Source: DASUPK01 sp963736685 (GTDB taxonomy: Bacteria > Actinomycetota > Thermoleophilia > Solirubrobacterales > 70-9). From it: a DNA stretch of 64,000 bases. The notes under the pieces were generated by a model. That model searched no databases. It was given only the letters and a program-made list of their open reading frames with translations, and was not told the DNA's origin. Shown in pieces: positions 7,977 to 16,250 of this stretch (its first letter is position 1; every line of letters begins with the position of its first letter). Position numbers and translations under genes: made by a program. The stretch spans positions 186,001-250,000 of the forward strand of contig CAVTPZ010000017.1 in the NCBI GenBank assembly GCA_963736685.1, read 5' to 3'.

Positions 7977-10222
7977 TGAGAGGCGGGCGGACTACCGGCA
8001 ACCGCGACCGCGTTCAGCGTCCCGTGGCCGCCCGAGAGCTGTGCGCAGGCAACGGGATTCAGCCGCTCAGGCAGCTGGAACACCGAGACGTCATCAGTCG
8101 TCTCGATCCGCGTTCCTCCGGCCGCCGCCGTCCAGAGGGATTCCACGGGCGCAACGGATTGAGTCCGCTGGTCGGGGCCGATGACCGCATACCGGTAGCC
8201 ACCGTCATTGAGCGCCCGCACCCACTCCTGGCACTGGGCGACGAACGTCGGCCCTCTCTGCAGGTGTTGGGAAGCCTCACTCGCGATCGGCAGGTACGCC
8301 CCATGCGGCCCATGCCTCGCCACGTACTGAACGTGGTTCGAGAGGTCGTCGCCGTAGAAGACGTACTGCTTGAAGCCGGGACGCCCGCCGACGACGGCGA
8401 TGCGGGAGTCGTGCGGGTTGGCGTGGTTGAACCACGCGAGCGCGGCCTTCATGCCGACGGGGAAGTCGTGGGGCGCCGTCCGCGCCTGGTAGCGGTCCTT
8501 GACGTAGTCGTCCGATTTCGGCCAGCCGATCGCCACCACGAGGGCGAGCGCGAGCACCGCTCCGCCCGCGACCATCGCGGCGGAGGCGCCACGCTGCCGG
8601 GCGAGCACCAGCCCGACGGGCACGACGACCAGGAAGAACGCCAGACCGACCGCGCCGAGCAGGAAGTGGCGGGTCCACAGGTGTCCGTGCAGATCCCAGA
8701 CCGGCACGGCCTGGACGAGGAGCAGGACGATCAGGCTGCCGAGCAGCCAGGGCTGGACGCGCGGCTTCAGCAGCCCCGAATCGACGCCGAGCAGCAACGC
8801 ACCGAGAGCCAGCGCGGGCGACGCGTAGCGGAGGTTGGTCGTGAACGCCGTCGGGTCGCCCTCCGGCCCGGCGGCCGTCAGCGGCGTGACGAGGTACGCC
8901 AGGCCGCTGAGCAACGCCACGATCCCGAGCATCCGGATCATCGGCGTGCGGCCGCGGAAGATCGCGAGGAGGAAGCCGCCGATCACGGCGACCAGCACAA
9001 GCGGCCAGAGGTCGCCGAAGCTGTCGTGCAGCCCGGGGACCAGGTGGTGGCGGATCACCCCTCCGTCGGGCGGCACCAGATAATGGAGGACGTTGTGCGG
9101 CTCGCGGATGTTGATGTCGAGCTGGTGGGGGCCTGGAAGCGGCCCCGCCTTGATCCAGGGGAGCGGGTTGCCGGCGTTGACCAGGTTGCGGGCGAACCAG
9201 AAACCGCCCGTGACCAGCGAGCTGAGGACCCAGATCCAGGTGGCCCGCCAGCGATAGCCGGCGCTGACGGCGATCACGCCGATGGTGAGCAGCCCGAAGG
9301 GCGCCAGCAGGTTGAGCTTGGTGCCGAGCGCCAGGCCCGCGGCGAGGCCCGCAACGATCAGGGCCCCGTTGGGCAGCCTCGCCTCGAGCGGCGGACCACC
9401 CGAGTACAGCGTCCGTGCCGAGCCTGCCGCGGCTCGCTGCTGCGCGTCGGCGTTGACCAGGATCGCTGCGGCAGCCAGGAAGAAGAACAGCCCCATCGTG
9501 TCGTTCTTGGCGTCCCCCGGCTGGTAGAGGAGCAGCATGTTGGCGTCCAGCACCAGCGCCATCGCGATCACGGCGATCGGGCCGCCGCCGTAGACCCGTG
9601 CGAAAGCCCAGGCGGCCAGCAGGCAGAGGGCCGCCCAGCCGATGTTGAGGAGGGGCGAGAGGAAGTCGTTGCCGAGGAACAGGATCCCGGCCGAATGGAG
9701 CAGCTCGGAGTTCTGCGGGTAGAACCAGACCGTCAGGTTCAGGACCTCGGTGAAGTGCAGCGCGCCGACCTGGTGATCCTGGACGAAGCGGGCGGCGAAT
9801 GGCGCGTTCTGCCAGGTGGTGTTGGGCAGGTACATGCCGATGTCGAGACCGGTCTGCGTCGGCATCGCCCAGTGCGCGATTACCAGGACGGCGGCGACAA
9901 CGGCGGCGCCGAGCGCGTACGGCCGGACCGCCGGCGAGGGCATCGGCGGTCCCTGCCCAGGCGGGCGGAGGGCCATCCCGATTCCGATACCCGCGATCAG
10001 GCAGGCGAGCAGAACCCACCCCGGTCGGTAGAGGCCGACGACCCCGACCAGCTCGAGGATGACCACCAGCAGCGACAGCCCGAGCACCACCTCGGCGAGC
10101 CTGGCCGAGGCGCCCGAGAAGCCGGGCAGGAAGCGGCCGCGCAGGCCGACGGCAGCGAAGCCCATGGCCGCAGCCACGGCGATCAGCTCGATCGAGCCGG
10201 CGAGGTAGTGCCCGAAGCTCAT
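7973..10222 (-). CDS. GT-C-like polytopic membrane protein, array member 2 (altered active loop)
   Basis: 749 aa. The open frame continues upstream to 10612, but the real start is the ATG at 10222 (MSFGHYLAGSIELIAV), overlapping the previous stop as ATGA. Fold and motifs as in the paralogues (VWFYPQNSELLHSAG, NDFLSPLLNIGW, GLAAGLALGTKLN, NAGNPLPW, FTTNLRYASP). However, the loop that reads D-T-x-W-Y-H in members 1 and 3 (and D-S-L-W-Y-H in member 4) is N-T-T-W-Q-N here, ARVYG replaces GRPYG, and the C-terminal motif reads NDGGYRYAVIGP. Loss of the acidic and histidine residues suggests a divergent or non-catalytic member. This is read from the translations; the functional meaning is inference. 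Confidence 0.8.
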   Translation of the reverse strand: MSFGHYLAGSIELIAVAAAMGFAAVGLRGRFLPGFSGASARLAEVVLGLSLLVVILELVGVVGLYRPGWVLLACLIAGIGIGMALRPPGQGPPMPSPAVRPYALGAAVVAAVLVIAHWAMPTQTGLDIGMYLPNTTWQNAPFAARFVQDHQVGALHFTEVLNLTVWFYPQNSELLHSAGILFLGNDFLSPLLNIGWAALCLLAAWAFARVYGGGPIAVIAMALVLDANMLLLYQPGDAKNDTMGLFFFLAAAAILVNADAQQRAAAGSARTLYSGGPPLEARLPNGALIVAGLAAGLALGTKLNLLAPFGLLTIGVIAVSAGYRWRATWIWVLSSLVTGGFWFARNLVNAGNPLPWIKAGPLPGPHQLDINIREPHNVLHYLVPPDGGVIRHHLVPGLHDSFGDLWPLVLVAVIGGFLLAIFRGRTPMIRMLGIVALLSGLAYLVTPLTAAGPEGDPTAFTTNLRYASPALALGALLLGVDSGLLKPRVQPWLLGSLIVLLLVQAVPVWDLHGHLWTRHFLLGAVGLAFFLVVVPVGLVLARQRGASAAMVAGGAVLALALVVAIGWPKSDDYVKDRYQARTAPHDFPVGMKAALAWFNHANPHDSRIAVVGGRPGFKQYVFYGDDLSNHVQYVARHGPHGAYLPIASEASQHLQRGPTFVAQCQEWVRALNDGGYRYAVIGPDQRTQSVAPVESLWTAAAGGTRIETTDDVSVFQLPERLNPVACAQLSGGHGTLNAVAVAGSPPASQ

Positions 10223-12423
10223 GTGTGCGCCGCCGCCCCCAGCTTCGCGCAGGCCGCCGGATCGAGCGGCCCGGTGATCTTGTAGACGGCCGCCGGCCCT
10301 GTCTGGATCACGGTCTTGACGTTCTTGTCGCTCTCGGTCCAGCGCGCCTCCGGGGGAGCGCTCACCTCCAGAGCGCCGATCTTCGGCGTGGTGACGATGT
10401 AGTCGTACTGGCCCGCGTTCACCGCCCGCCGCCAGGCCGCGCAGCTGACGATCGGCCTGAAGGTTCCGCGATTGAGCTCCTGGCCCACGTACTGGACGTG
10501 ATTGGAGAGGTCGGTCCCGTAGAAGAAGTACTGCCCGAAGGCCGAGGCCCGGCCGACCACGCCGATCCGCTGATGGCTCTGCTTGCGGCCCCAGTCCTGG
10601 AGCGGCTGCCACTGCGGCGTGGAGCGGAACCCGCCCTCCAGCGGCGGTCTGGACGCCGTCACGTAGCGGTGATCGAGGTAGTAGTTCTCACGAACTCGCC
10701 CGAGGGCCACCGCCGTGATCGCCATCACCAGCCCGAACACGGCCAGCGCGAGGACGGGAACCCGCCGTCGCGCTCCCGCGACGAGCAGGGCCGGCACCCC
10801 CACGATCAGGAAGGCCAGGGCGACGGACGCGGCGTGATGCTCGAATTTCCAGTTCGACTGCGTGACGGTCCCCTGGATCAGCAGCACCGCGAACAGCGCA
10901 ATCAGGATCCACGGACGGTTGCCGTGGCGGAACCACGGGATCAGCGGGAGGAGCAGGAAGCCGACCATCAGCACCGGCGAGACGTAGCGCAGGTTGGCGT
11001 CGAAGCCGGCCGGGTCGCCGAGGCTGCCCGAGGCGGTCAGCGGCGTAAAGACATACGCAATCCCCGCGACCATTCCGGTGACGGCGAGGATCCGCATCAG
11101 CGCGCTCCCACCCCGGAAGAACGCCCAGATGAGGGCCACGACGACAACGGCCAGGATCACCGGCCAGAGCGGCCCGAGGCGGCTGTGCAGGACCGGGAAG
11201 AGCTTGTCCTGCCAGACGCTCGTGTCGTTGTAGTACTCGCTCAGGGAGTGGGGCTGGCGGGGGTAAAGGGGAAGCTGGTCAGGGCCCGGGAGATGGATCG
11301 GCCCCAGCTTGTGGATCTGCGGGAACGGGTTGAGCGCCTCGACGAAGTTCCGCCCGTACCAGAAGCCCGAGGTGATCACCATGCCTCCGAGCCAGATCCC
11401 GAGCGCGCGCAGCCAGTGCCGCCGGCCGCCGAGGATCGCCACGCCGATCGTGAAGGCGGCGATCGTCGCCAGCAGGGTGATCTTCGTGCCGATTCCCAGG
11501 CCCGCGGCCAGGCCGGCCATGAACAACGGCCCGGCGCCGACCGTCGCAAGGGCATGCGGATCGCCCTCCACGGGCACGTCCTCGACCACCCCTGACTCGA
11601 CCTCCTTCGGCCTCGCCGAACGGGCGGAGTGCGCGGTCGCAGCGCCGTCGACCAGGAACGCGATCGCCGCCATCAGGAAGAAGAGTCCCGCCACGTCATT
11701 CGGCCCCTGCCCGGCCTGGGAGCCGACCAGCATCTCGGAGTCGAGAACCACGGCGGCGCCGAGCACGGTGACCCCGCCGATCGCATAGGGCCGGCCCACG
11801 CACCAGGCCGCGAGCAGGCAGAGCGCGACCCACATCAGGTTCATGAGCGGCGAGAGGAAGTCCGTCTTCAGGAAGACGATGCCGAGCCCGTGGATCAGCT
11901 CGGAGTTCTGCGGGTAGAACCAGACCGCCAGCTTGAGCGGATCGGTGAAGTGAAGCGGCCCGACATGGCCCGTCTGTGCGAACCGGGCCGAGAAGGACAT
12001 GTGGTACCAGGTGGTGTCCTGGTAGTACATCCCCTGGTCGACCGCCTGCCCCGTCGGGTGCGCCCAATGGACGACGACCAGCGCGGCGGCGGCGATACCG
12101 ATTGCCACCATGATCGCGCTGGAGCGCGCTTCCGGCGCATCGGGCCGTTCCGGCAGGCCGCGCTTCCGGGCCCAGAACGTCACGCCCAGGCCTGCCGCCA
12201 CGAAGCCGATCAGCAGCGGTACCTCCTTGAACAGCCCGAGCACCCCGAGGATCTCCGCAACCAGGATCAGCATCGAGATGCCGATCACGATCTCAGCGAG
12301 GCGCGCCAGCGCGCCCGTCCAGGCGGGCGCGAGCAGGGCTCGCAGGTGGTAGGCGCCGACGCCGAGAGCGGTAGCGATCACCGCCAGCTCAGCCGCGCCG
12401 AGCAGGTACCGGCCTGTGCTCAT
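10219..12423 (-). CDS. GT-C-like polytopic membrane protein, array member 1 (most upstream)
   Basis: 734 aa, ATG start (MSTGRYLLGAAELAV) 106 bases after the ftsB stop, the only real gap in this run. Conserved loop QDTTWYHMSFSARFAQTGHV, DPLKLAVWFYPQNSELIHG, TDFLSPLMN, GRPYA, GLAAGLGIGTKIT, EALNPFPQ, FTPLTASGSLGDP, DANLRYVSPVL and the C-terminal soluble region with NAGQYDYIVTTP. No strong Shine-Dalgarno is visible at the start. First cistron of the four-gene array, so any array-specific promoter would lie in 12424-12529. Function inferred as in the paralogues. Confidence 0.8.
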   Translation of the reverse strand: MSTGRYLLGAAELAVIATALGVGAYHLRALLAPAWTGALARLAEIVIGISMLILVAEILGVLGLFKEVPLLIGFVAAGLGVTFWARKRGLPERPDAPEARSSAIMVAIGIAAAALVVVHWAHPTGQAVDQGMYYQDTTWYHMSFSARFAQTGHVGPLHFTDPLKLAVWFYPQNSELIHGLGIVFLKTDFLSPLMNLMWVALCLLAAWCVGRPYAIGGVTVLGAAVVLDSEMLVGSQAGQGPNDVAGLFFLMAAIAFLVDGAATAHSARSARPKEVESGVVEDVPVEGDPHALATVGAGPLFMAGLAAGLGIGTKITLLATIAAFTIGVAILGGRRHWLRALGIWLGGMVITSGFWYGRNFVEALNPFPQIHKLGPIHLPGPDQLPLYPRQPHSLSEYYNDTSVWQDKLFPVLHSRLGPLWPVILAVVVVALIWAFFRGGSALMRILAVTGMVAGIAYVFTPLTASGSLGDPAGFDANLRYVSPVLMVGFLLLPLIPWFRHGNRPWILIALFAVLLIQGTVTQSNWKFEHHAASVALAFLIVGVPALLVAGARRRVPVLALAVFGLVMAITAVALGRVRENYYLDHRYVTASRPPLEGGFRSTPQWQPLQDWGRKQSHQRIGVVGRASAFGQYFFYGTDLSNHVQYVGQELNRGTFRPIVSCAAWRRAVNAGQYDYIVTTPKIGALEVSAPPEARWTESDKNVKTVIQTGPAAVYKITGPLDPAACAKLGAAAHT

Positions 12424-12529
12424 CGGCTCATTCGCTCAAATCACAGAAAACGCGCACAGGCACAATGCCGCGCGCGCGAGCGCGGAATCATATCTGCGCT
12501 GCTTAACCCTGGTTCAGCGGCTCAGTTGC

Positions 12530-12877
12530 TCAGTTGCCCAGACCCTTGACCACGTAGGCGTGCTCACCGGGCTTGACCATGCCCAGGCGCCGCGCCTCGC
12601 GCTCAAGCGAGGCCGGGCTCGAGGCGTCTCGCAGCTGTCGGGTCAGATCGACCTTCTCCTGCTTGAGCTGGACGAGCTCCTGATCGCTCGATTTCGACCC
12701 CTGCCACGCCTGCAGCAGGTTCACCATCGGGTTGAGGTAGGAGACCATCACCCCGAAGAGGACGAGCACGAGGGCGATCCGCCCGACGCGGTCCCAGCGG
12801 ATCCGGCTCGGTCCCGCCCGGCGCTGCACCCGGCGGCGTGGAGTCCGCCTCGGCGCTGCATATGCCCTGCTGCTCAT
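12530..12877 (-). CDS. ftsB: Septum formation initiator FtsB/DivIC family protein
   Basis: 115 aa. Basic N-terminus (RRTPRRRVQRRAGPSR), one TM helix (residues about 33-50, IALVLVLFGVMVSYLNPMV), then a periplasmic coiled coil (SSDQELVQLKQEKVDLTRQLRD) and the typical tail SLEREARRLGMVKPGEHAYVV. FtsB-type proteins bridge FtsL/FtsQ in the divisome. Directly downstream of eno (39-base gap), as in mycobacteria and many Actinobacteria. The four membrane proteins follow. Confidence 0.9.
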   Translation of the reverse strand: MSSRAYAAPRRTPRRRVQRRAGPSRIRWDRVGRIALVLVLFGVMVSYLNPMVNLLQAWQGSKSSDQELVQLKQEKVDLTRQLRDASSPASLEREARRLGMVKPGEHAYVVKGLGN

Positions 12878-12916
12878 GCACCCTGATTCGTGCTCAGGGC
12901 CGCAATTTCCTGCCGG

Positions 12917-14221
12917 CTATCGCTCGAAAACCGAGGCGCCCGGGAACTTCGCCCGGTCGCCCAGCTCCTCCTCGATCCGCAGCAGCCGGTTGTACTTGGC
13001 CACCCGATCGGAGCGGGAGGGCGCGCCGGTCTTGATCTGGCCGGCGCGCGTGCCGACGGCGAGGTCCGCGATCGTCGTGTCCTCGGTCTCGCCCGAGCGG
13101 TGGGAGATCACCGTGGTGTAGCCGGCGTCGCGCGCGACCTGGATGGCCTCGAGCGTCTCCGTGAGCGTGCCGATCTGATTGACCTTGATCAGGATCGAGT
13201 TGGCGACGCCCATCTCGATGCCGCGCCGCAGCCGTTCCGGGTTGGTGACGAACAGGTCATCGCCGACGAGCTGGCAGAGGTCGCCGATCCTCTCTGTGAG
13301 CGCCTTCCAACCGTCCCAGTCCTCCTCGTCCATGCCGTCCTCGATCGAGACGATCGGAAAGCGCGCGCGGAGGTCGTGCCAGTAGTCGGCCATCTCGGCC
13401 GCCGACAGAGCCCGGCCCTCGTGCTCGAGCACGTAGTTGCCGTCCTCGAAGAGCTCGCTGATCGCAGGGTCGAGCGCGATCATCACGTCCACCCCGGGCG
13501 CATAGCCCCCCTCTTCGATCGCGTCGATCAGGAAGTCGAGCGCGGCCATGTTCGACTCCAAGTCCGGCGCGAACCCTCCCTCGTCGCCGCCGGCGGTCGA
13601 GAGCCCCTTCTTGTGGAGGATTCCCTTGAGCGCGTGGTAGACCTCCGCGCCGATCCGCAGGCAGCCGGCGAAGCTCTCCGCGCCGGCCGGGACCACCATG
13701 AACTCCTGGAAGTCCACGGAGTTGTCCGCGTGGACCCCGCCGTTGAGGACGTTCATCATCGGGACGGGCAGCAGGTCGGCTGCGCCGGCGTCCTTGGCCC
13801 CCGTCGCCGCGTACAGCTCCGCAAAATAGTCGTAGAGCGGCTGCCCGGCATCGGCCGCCGCGGCCTTCGCGACCGCCAGGGAGGCTCCGAGAATGGCGTT
13901 CGCGCCCAGCCTGCCCTTGTTGGGCGTGCCGTCGAGCTCGATCATCGTGCGGTCGAGCGCGGACTGCTCGGCGGCCCGGGCTCCCTTGAGCAGCTCAGCG
14001 AGCTCCCCGTTGACGTGCGAGACGGCCTTGCCGACGGCCTTGCCGCCGTACTCGTCTCCGCCGTCCCGCAGCTCGACTGCCTCGAATTCGCCCGTCGACG
14101 CCCCGGAGGGAACGATCGCGAGGCCGGTCGCCCCGGACTCGAGCTTCACCTCGACCTCGACCGTCGGGTTCCCTCGGGAGTCCAGCACCTGTCGCCCGTG
14201 CACGCTTTCGATCGTCGACAT
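12917..14221 (-). CDS. eno: Enolase
   Basis: 434 aa, the usual length. Converts 2-phosphoglycerate to phosphoenolpyruvate with two Mg2+. The ATG at 14221 gives the standard start MSTIESVHGRQVLDSRGNPT; the frame continues upstream only as non-homologous sequence. Visible motifs: GASTGEFEAVELRDG, SVDFQEFMVVPAGA, GDEGGFAPDL, SIEDGMDEEDWDGW, GDDLFVTNPERL, LIKVNQIGTLTE (catalytic Lys) and SHRSGETEDTTIADLAVG. Ten bases downstream of mazG. Confidence 0.98.
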   Translation of the reverse strand: MSTIESVHGRQVLDSRGNPTVEVEVKLESGATGLAIVPSGASTGEFEAVELRDGGDEYGGKAVGKAVSHVNGELAELLKGARAAEQSALDRTMIELDGTPNKGRLGANAILGASLAVAKAAAADAGQPLYDYFAELYAATGAKDAGAADLLPVPMMNVLNGGVHADNSVDFQEFMVVPAGAESFAGCLRIGAEVYHALKGILHKKGLSTAGGDEGGFAPDLESNMAALDFLIDAIEEGGYAPGVDVMIALDPAISELFEDGNYVLEHEGRALSAAEMADYWHDLRARFPIVSIEDGMDEEDWDGWKALTERIGDLCQLVGDDLFVTNPERLRRGIEMGVANSILIKVNQIGTLTETLEAIQVARDAGYTTVISHRSGETEDTTIADLAVGTRAGQIKTGAPSRSDRVAKYNRLLRIEEELGDRAKFPGASVFER

Positions 14222-14231
14222 CGACAGGAAG

Positions 14232-14846
14232 CTAGTCGAGAAGGTGCCGGGCCGTCTGCCGGAGCGCGAGCTCGGGATCCACACCGAGTCGCCGCGAGGC
14301 CGCGACGGCCTCCATCAGGAGGGTGCCGACGAGCTGCTCCGCCTCCGCCCTGGTCGCGGGATCCGATTGCGGGCCGCCCGGCTTCTCCTCCGCGGCGGAC
14401 CCCTCCGGATCGACCCGGCGGAGCACCTTCCGGGCGTAAAGCAGTGCGGGCAGGTTCTCTGGGAGCTCGGAGGGCTCGCCCCGGCCCTCGACCTCGCGCT
14501 TGATGTCCTCCCATTGGGCGAGGACCTCTCCCGCGGTCTCTAGCTCACGGTCGCCGTAGACGTGCGGATGGCGCCGGATCAGCTTCGCCGCACACGACTC
14601 GGCCACGGCCGACAGGTTGCCCTCCCCCCTCTCCTCCAGGAGCAGGGACAAAAAGAAGACCTGGAAGAGCACGTCCCCCAGCTCGTCGACCATCGCCTCG
14701 ATGTCGTCGCGGCTGGCCGCGTCGGCCAGCTCGTAGGCCTCCTCGACCGTGTGGGGGACGATCGAGCGGGCGTCCTGCTCGCGGTCCCATGGGCACTCGC
14801 GGCGCAGGCGCCGGGTGACCTCGTCCAGGTGGCGCAGTGCTTCCAG
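14232..14846 (-). CDS. mazG: MazG-type nucleoside triphosphate pyrophosphohydrolase
   Basis: About 204 aa. Hydrolyses (d)NTPs to NMP and PPi, a house-cleaning function. Core: ALRHLDEVTRRLRRECPWD, SIVPHTVEEAYELADA (E-E-x-x-E metal site), MVDELGDVLFQVFF, IRRHPHVYGD and VLAQWEDIKREVEG. The frame is open far upstream but contains no ATG, GTG or TTG close to the conserved domain. The likely start is the CTG at 14846, one base after the stop of the PPIase gene, which would be translational coupling with a rare start codon. The C-terminal part (EAEQLVGTLLMEAVAASRRLGVDPELALR) matches the second half of the family. Sits between the PPIase gene and eno. Confidence 0.9.
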   Translation of the reverse strand: MEALRHLDEVTRRLRRECPWDREQDARSIVPHTVEEAYELADAASRDDIEAMVDELGDVLFQVFFLSLLLEERGEGNLSAVAESCAAKLIRRHPHVYGDRELETAGEVLAQWEDIKREVEGRGEPSELPENLPALLYARKVLRRVDPEGSAAEEKPGGPQSDPATRAEAEQLVGTLLMEAVAASRRLGVDPELALRQTARHLLD

Positions 14847-14847
14847 G

Positions 14848-16224
14848 CTAGCCCGCGCCGGCCAGGCCCGAGAGGTTCGGCGTGGCGGGAGCCGTCGCCT
14901 CTCCAGCCGGATGTGGGTGCTGCGGGGTGCCCCCGCCGACGGATGAGAACGGCTTGAAGGAGCCGGGCGCACCCGGAGCCGGCCCGGCGCCTGTGCACTG
15001 GAGCTGTCCGCCGGTGCTGCCGCCGCTCGACGTGGTGGCCTCCTGGCAGAAGGCGAAGACCGGCGCCGGGCAGCCACCGCCGCTGGGTTGACCCGGCTGT
15101 CCCGGTGCCAGCTTGGACGGATCGCAGGTCGGCGATGCGTTGTTGAAGTTGTCGCAGCCCGAGACGACGTAGTCGCTGGCGCACTGGGTCAGGTTGGTCC
15201 AGTAGTCGCGGAAGTGCTGGCCGAAGGCGCTGAGCGCCTCCTGCTGCTGCTGGCTCTTGATCTGCTGCTTGATTTGGTCGCTGAGCTTGCCGCCGGCGCC
15301 GCCCGCGGTCGATGCGGAGGTCTCGTCGAACCCCGTGACCTTCTCGGGGGTGGCCGATTCCACCTCGAAGACGAAGTTCCCCGTGGGCGTGACGACCGGC
15401 CCCTGGATCGAGTGCAACGGCGCCTTGAAGATGTCGTCGTCGAGCGGCTGCTGGAACGAGCCGGGCACGACGTCCGTCCGCAGCCCGCCCTTGTCCTTCG
15501 AGGTCGGGTCCGTGGAGTACTGCGCCGCGACCTTTTTCCAGTTGGCGTCGGAATCGTCGGTGCGGAGCGCCTGGTAGGCAAGGTTGATCTGGTGGGCGTC
15601 CTGGTTCTGGACGATCCGGATCGTGCGCTTGGCCGGCTGAGTGAACTGGCTCTTGTTGGCTTCGTAGTACTTGCGCGCATCGTCGTCTGAGACGTCCCCC
15701 ACGCTGTCCTGGACCTTGCTCTGGAGCTTGTTCTGGATCAGCTGGAGCTTCGCCCGCTCCAGGACGTCGGCGTCGGTGAGGCCGGCCTGATCGCGTGCCT
15801 TCACATACTCGGCCTGCGTCTTGAACTGCGACTTGATCTGCTGGAGCGACTGCTGGACCTCTGTGTCGGTGAAGGTGATGCCCTGGCGGCTCGCCTCGCC
15901 AGAGATCCAGGCGATCTGGAGGGCGGTCTGCATCGCCTGGTCCTTGATCTGCTTGTACTGCGGGCTGCTGGGCTGCGGGATGGTCTGGGAGCCGCTCTGC
16001 TTGGCGGTCTGCACCAGGAAGCGGTTGAAGTTCGTCTTCGAGATATGCCCGTCCTCGACCAGGCCGGGCACATTGAGGCTGGCGTCATCGATCACCGCGA
16101 CGTCGTCCGAGGGGACGCTCGGGTGGCCGACACCGATGGCGGCCGCGACGATCACCACCATCAGCACGAGTATCGCGCCGAAGAGGATCGCCAGATTGCG
16201 CTTCGAGAAGAACCCGCTCTTCAC
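14848..16224 (-). CDS. Membrane-anchored SurA/PrsA-like peptidyl-prolyl isomerase
   Basis: 458 aa from the GTG at 16224 (MKSGFFSKRNLAI), 26 bases after the mfd stop. A TM/signal anchor (residues about 8-32) precedes a SurA_N-like helical domain (SKTNFNRFLVQTAKQSG ... GITFTDTEVQQSLQQ) and a parvulin-type rotamase region (KRTIRIVQNQD ... YSTDPTSKDKGGLRTD ... GPVVTPTGNFVFEVESATPEKV). The last 110 residues are Cys-containing and Gly/Pro-rich low complexity (CDNFNNASPTCDPSKL ... GTPQHPHPAGEA), probably extracytoplasmic and disordered. Likely an extracytoplasmic foldase. In mycobacteria a different exported protein (lpqU) occupies a similar slot near mazG and eno. Confidence 0.8.
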   Translation of the reverse strand: MKSGFFSKRNLAILFGAILVLMVVIVAAAIGVGHPSVPSDDVAVIDDASLNVPGLVEDGHISKTNFNRFLVQTAKQSGSQTIPQPSSPQYKQIKDQAMQTALQIAWISGEASRQGITFTDTEVQQSLQQIKSQFKTQAEYVKARDQAGLTDADVLERAKLQLIQNKLQSKVQDSVGDVSDDDARKYYEANKSQFTQPAKRTIRIVQNQDAHQINLAYQALRTDDSDANWKKVAAQYSTDPTSKDKGGLRTDVVPGSFQQPLDDDIFKAPLHSIQGPVVTPTGNFVFEVESATPEKVTGFDETSASTAGGAGGKLSDQIKQQIKSQQQQEALSAFGQHFRDYWTNLTQCASDYVVSGCDNFNNASPTCDPSKLAPGQPGQPSGGGCPAPVFAFCQEATTSSGGSTGGQLQCTGAGPAPGAPGSFKPFSSVGGGTPQHPHPAGEATAPATPNLSGLAGAG

Positions 16225-16250
16225 AGGGGCGGCAGCATAACCGTCATCAC

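Noticed and set aside
8024..10285. Long plus-strand open frames (for example 8024-10285 and 57527-60940)
   Set aside because: Antisense shadows of GC-rich genes: composition is Arg/Asp/Gly/His-heavy with no domain, signal or start site, while the opposite strand has clear membrane or enzyme motifs.
12424..12529. Riboswitch or leader upstream of the membrane array
   Set aside because: No convincing paired structure or known motif in the 106 bases.
14233..15077. Long N-terminal extension of MazG to 15077
   Set aside because: The part upstream of about 14846 is an off-frame reading of the PPIase gene's low-complexity end.
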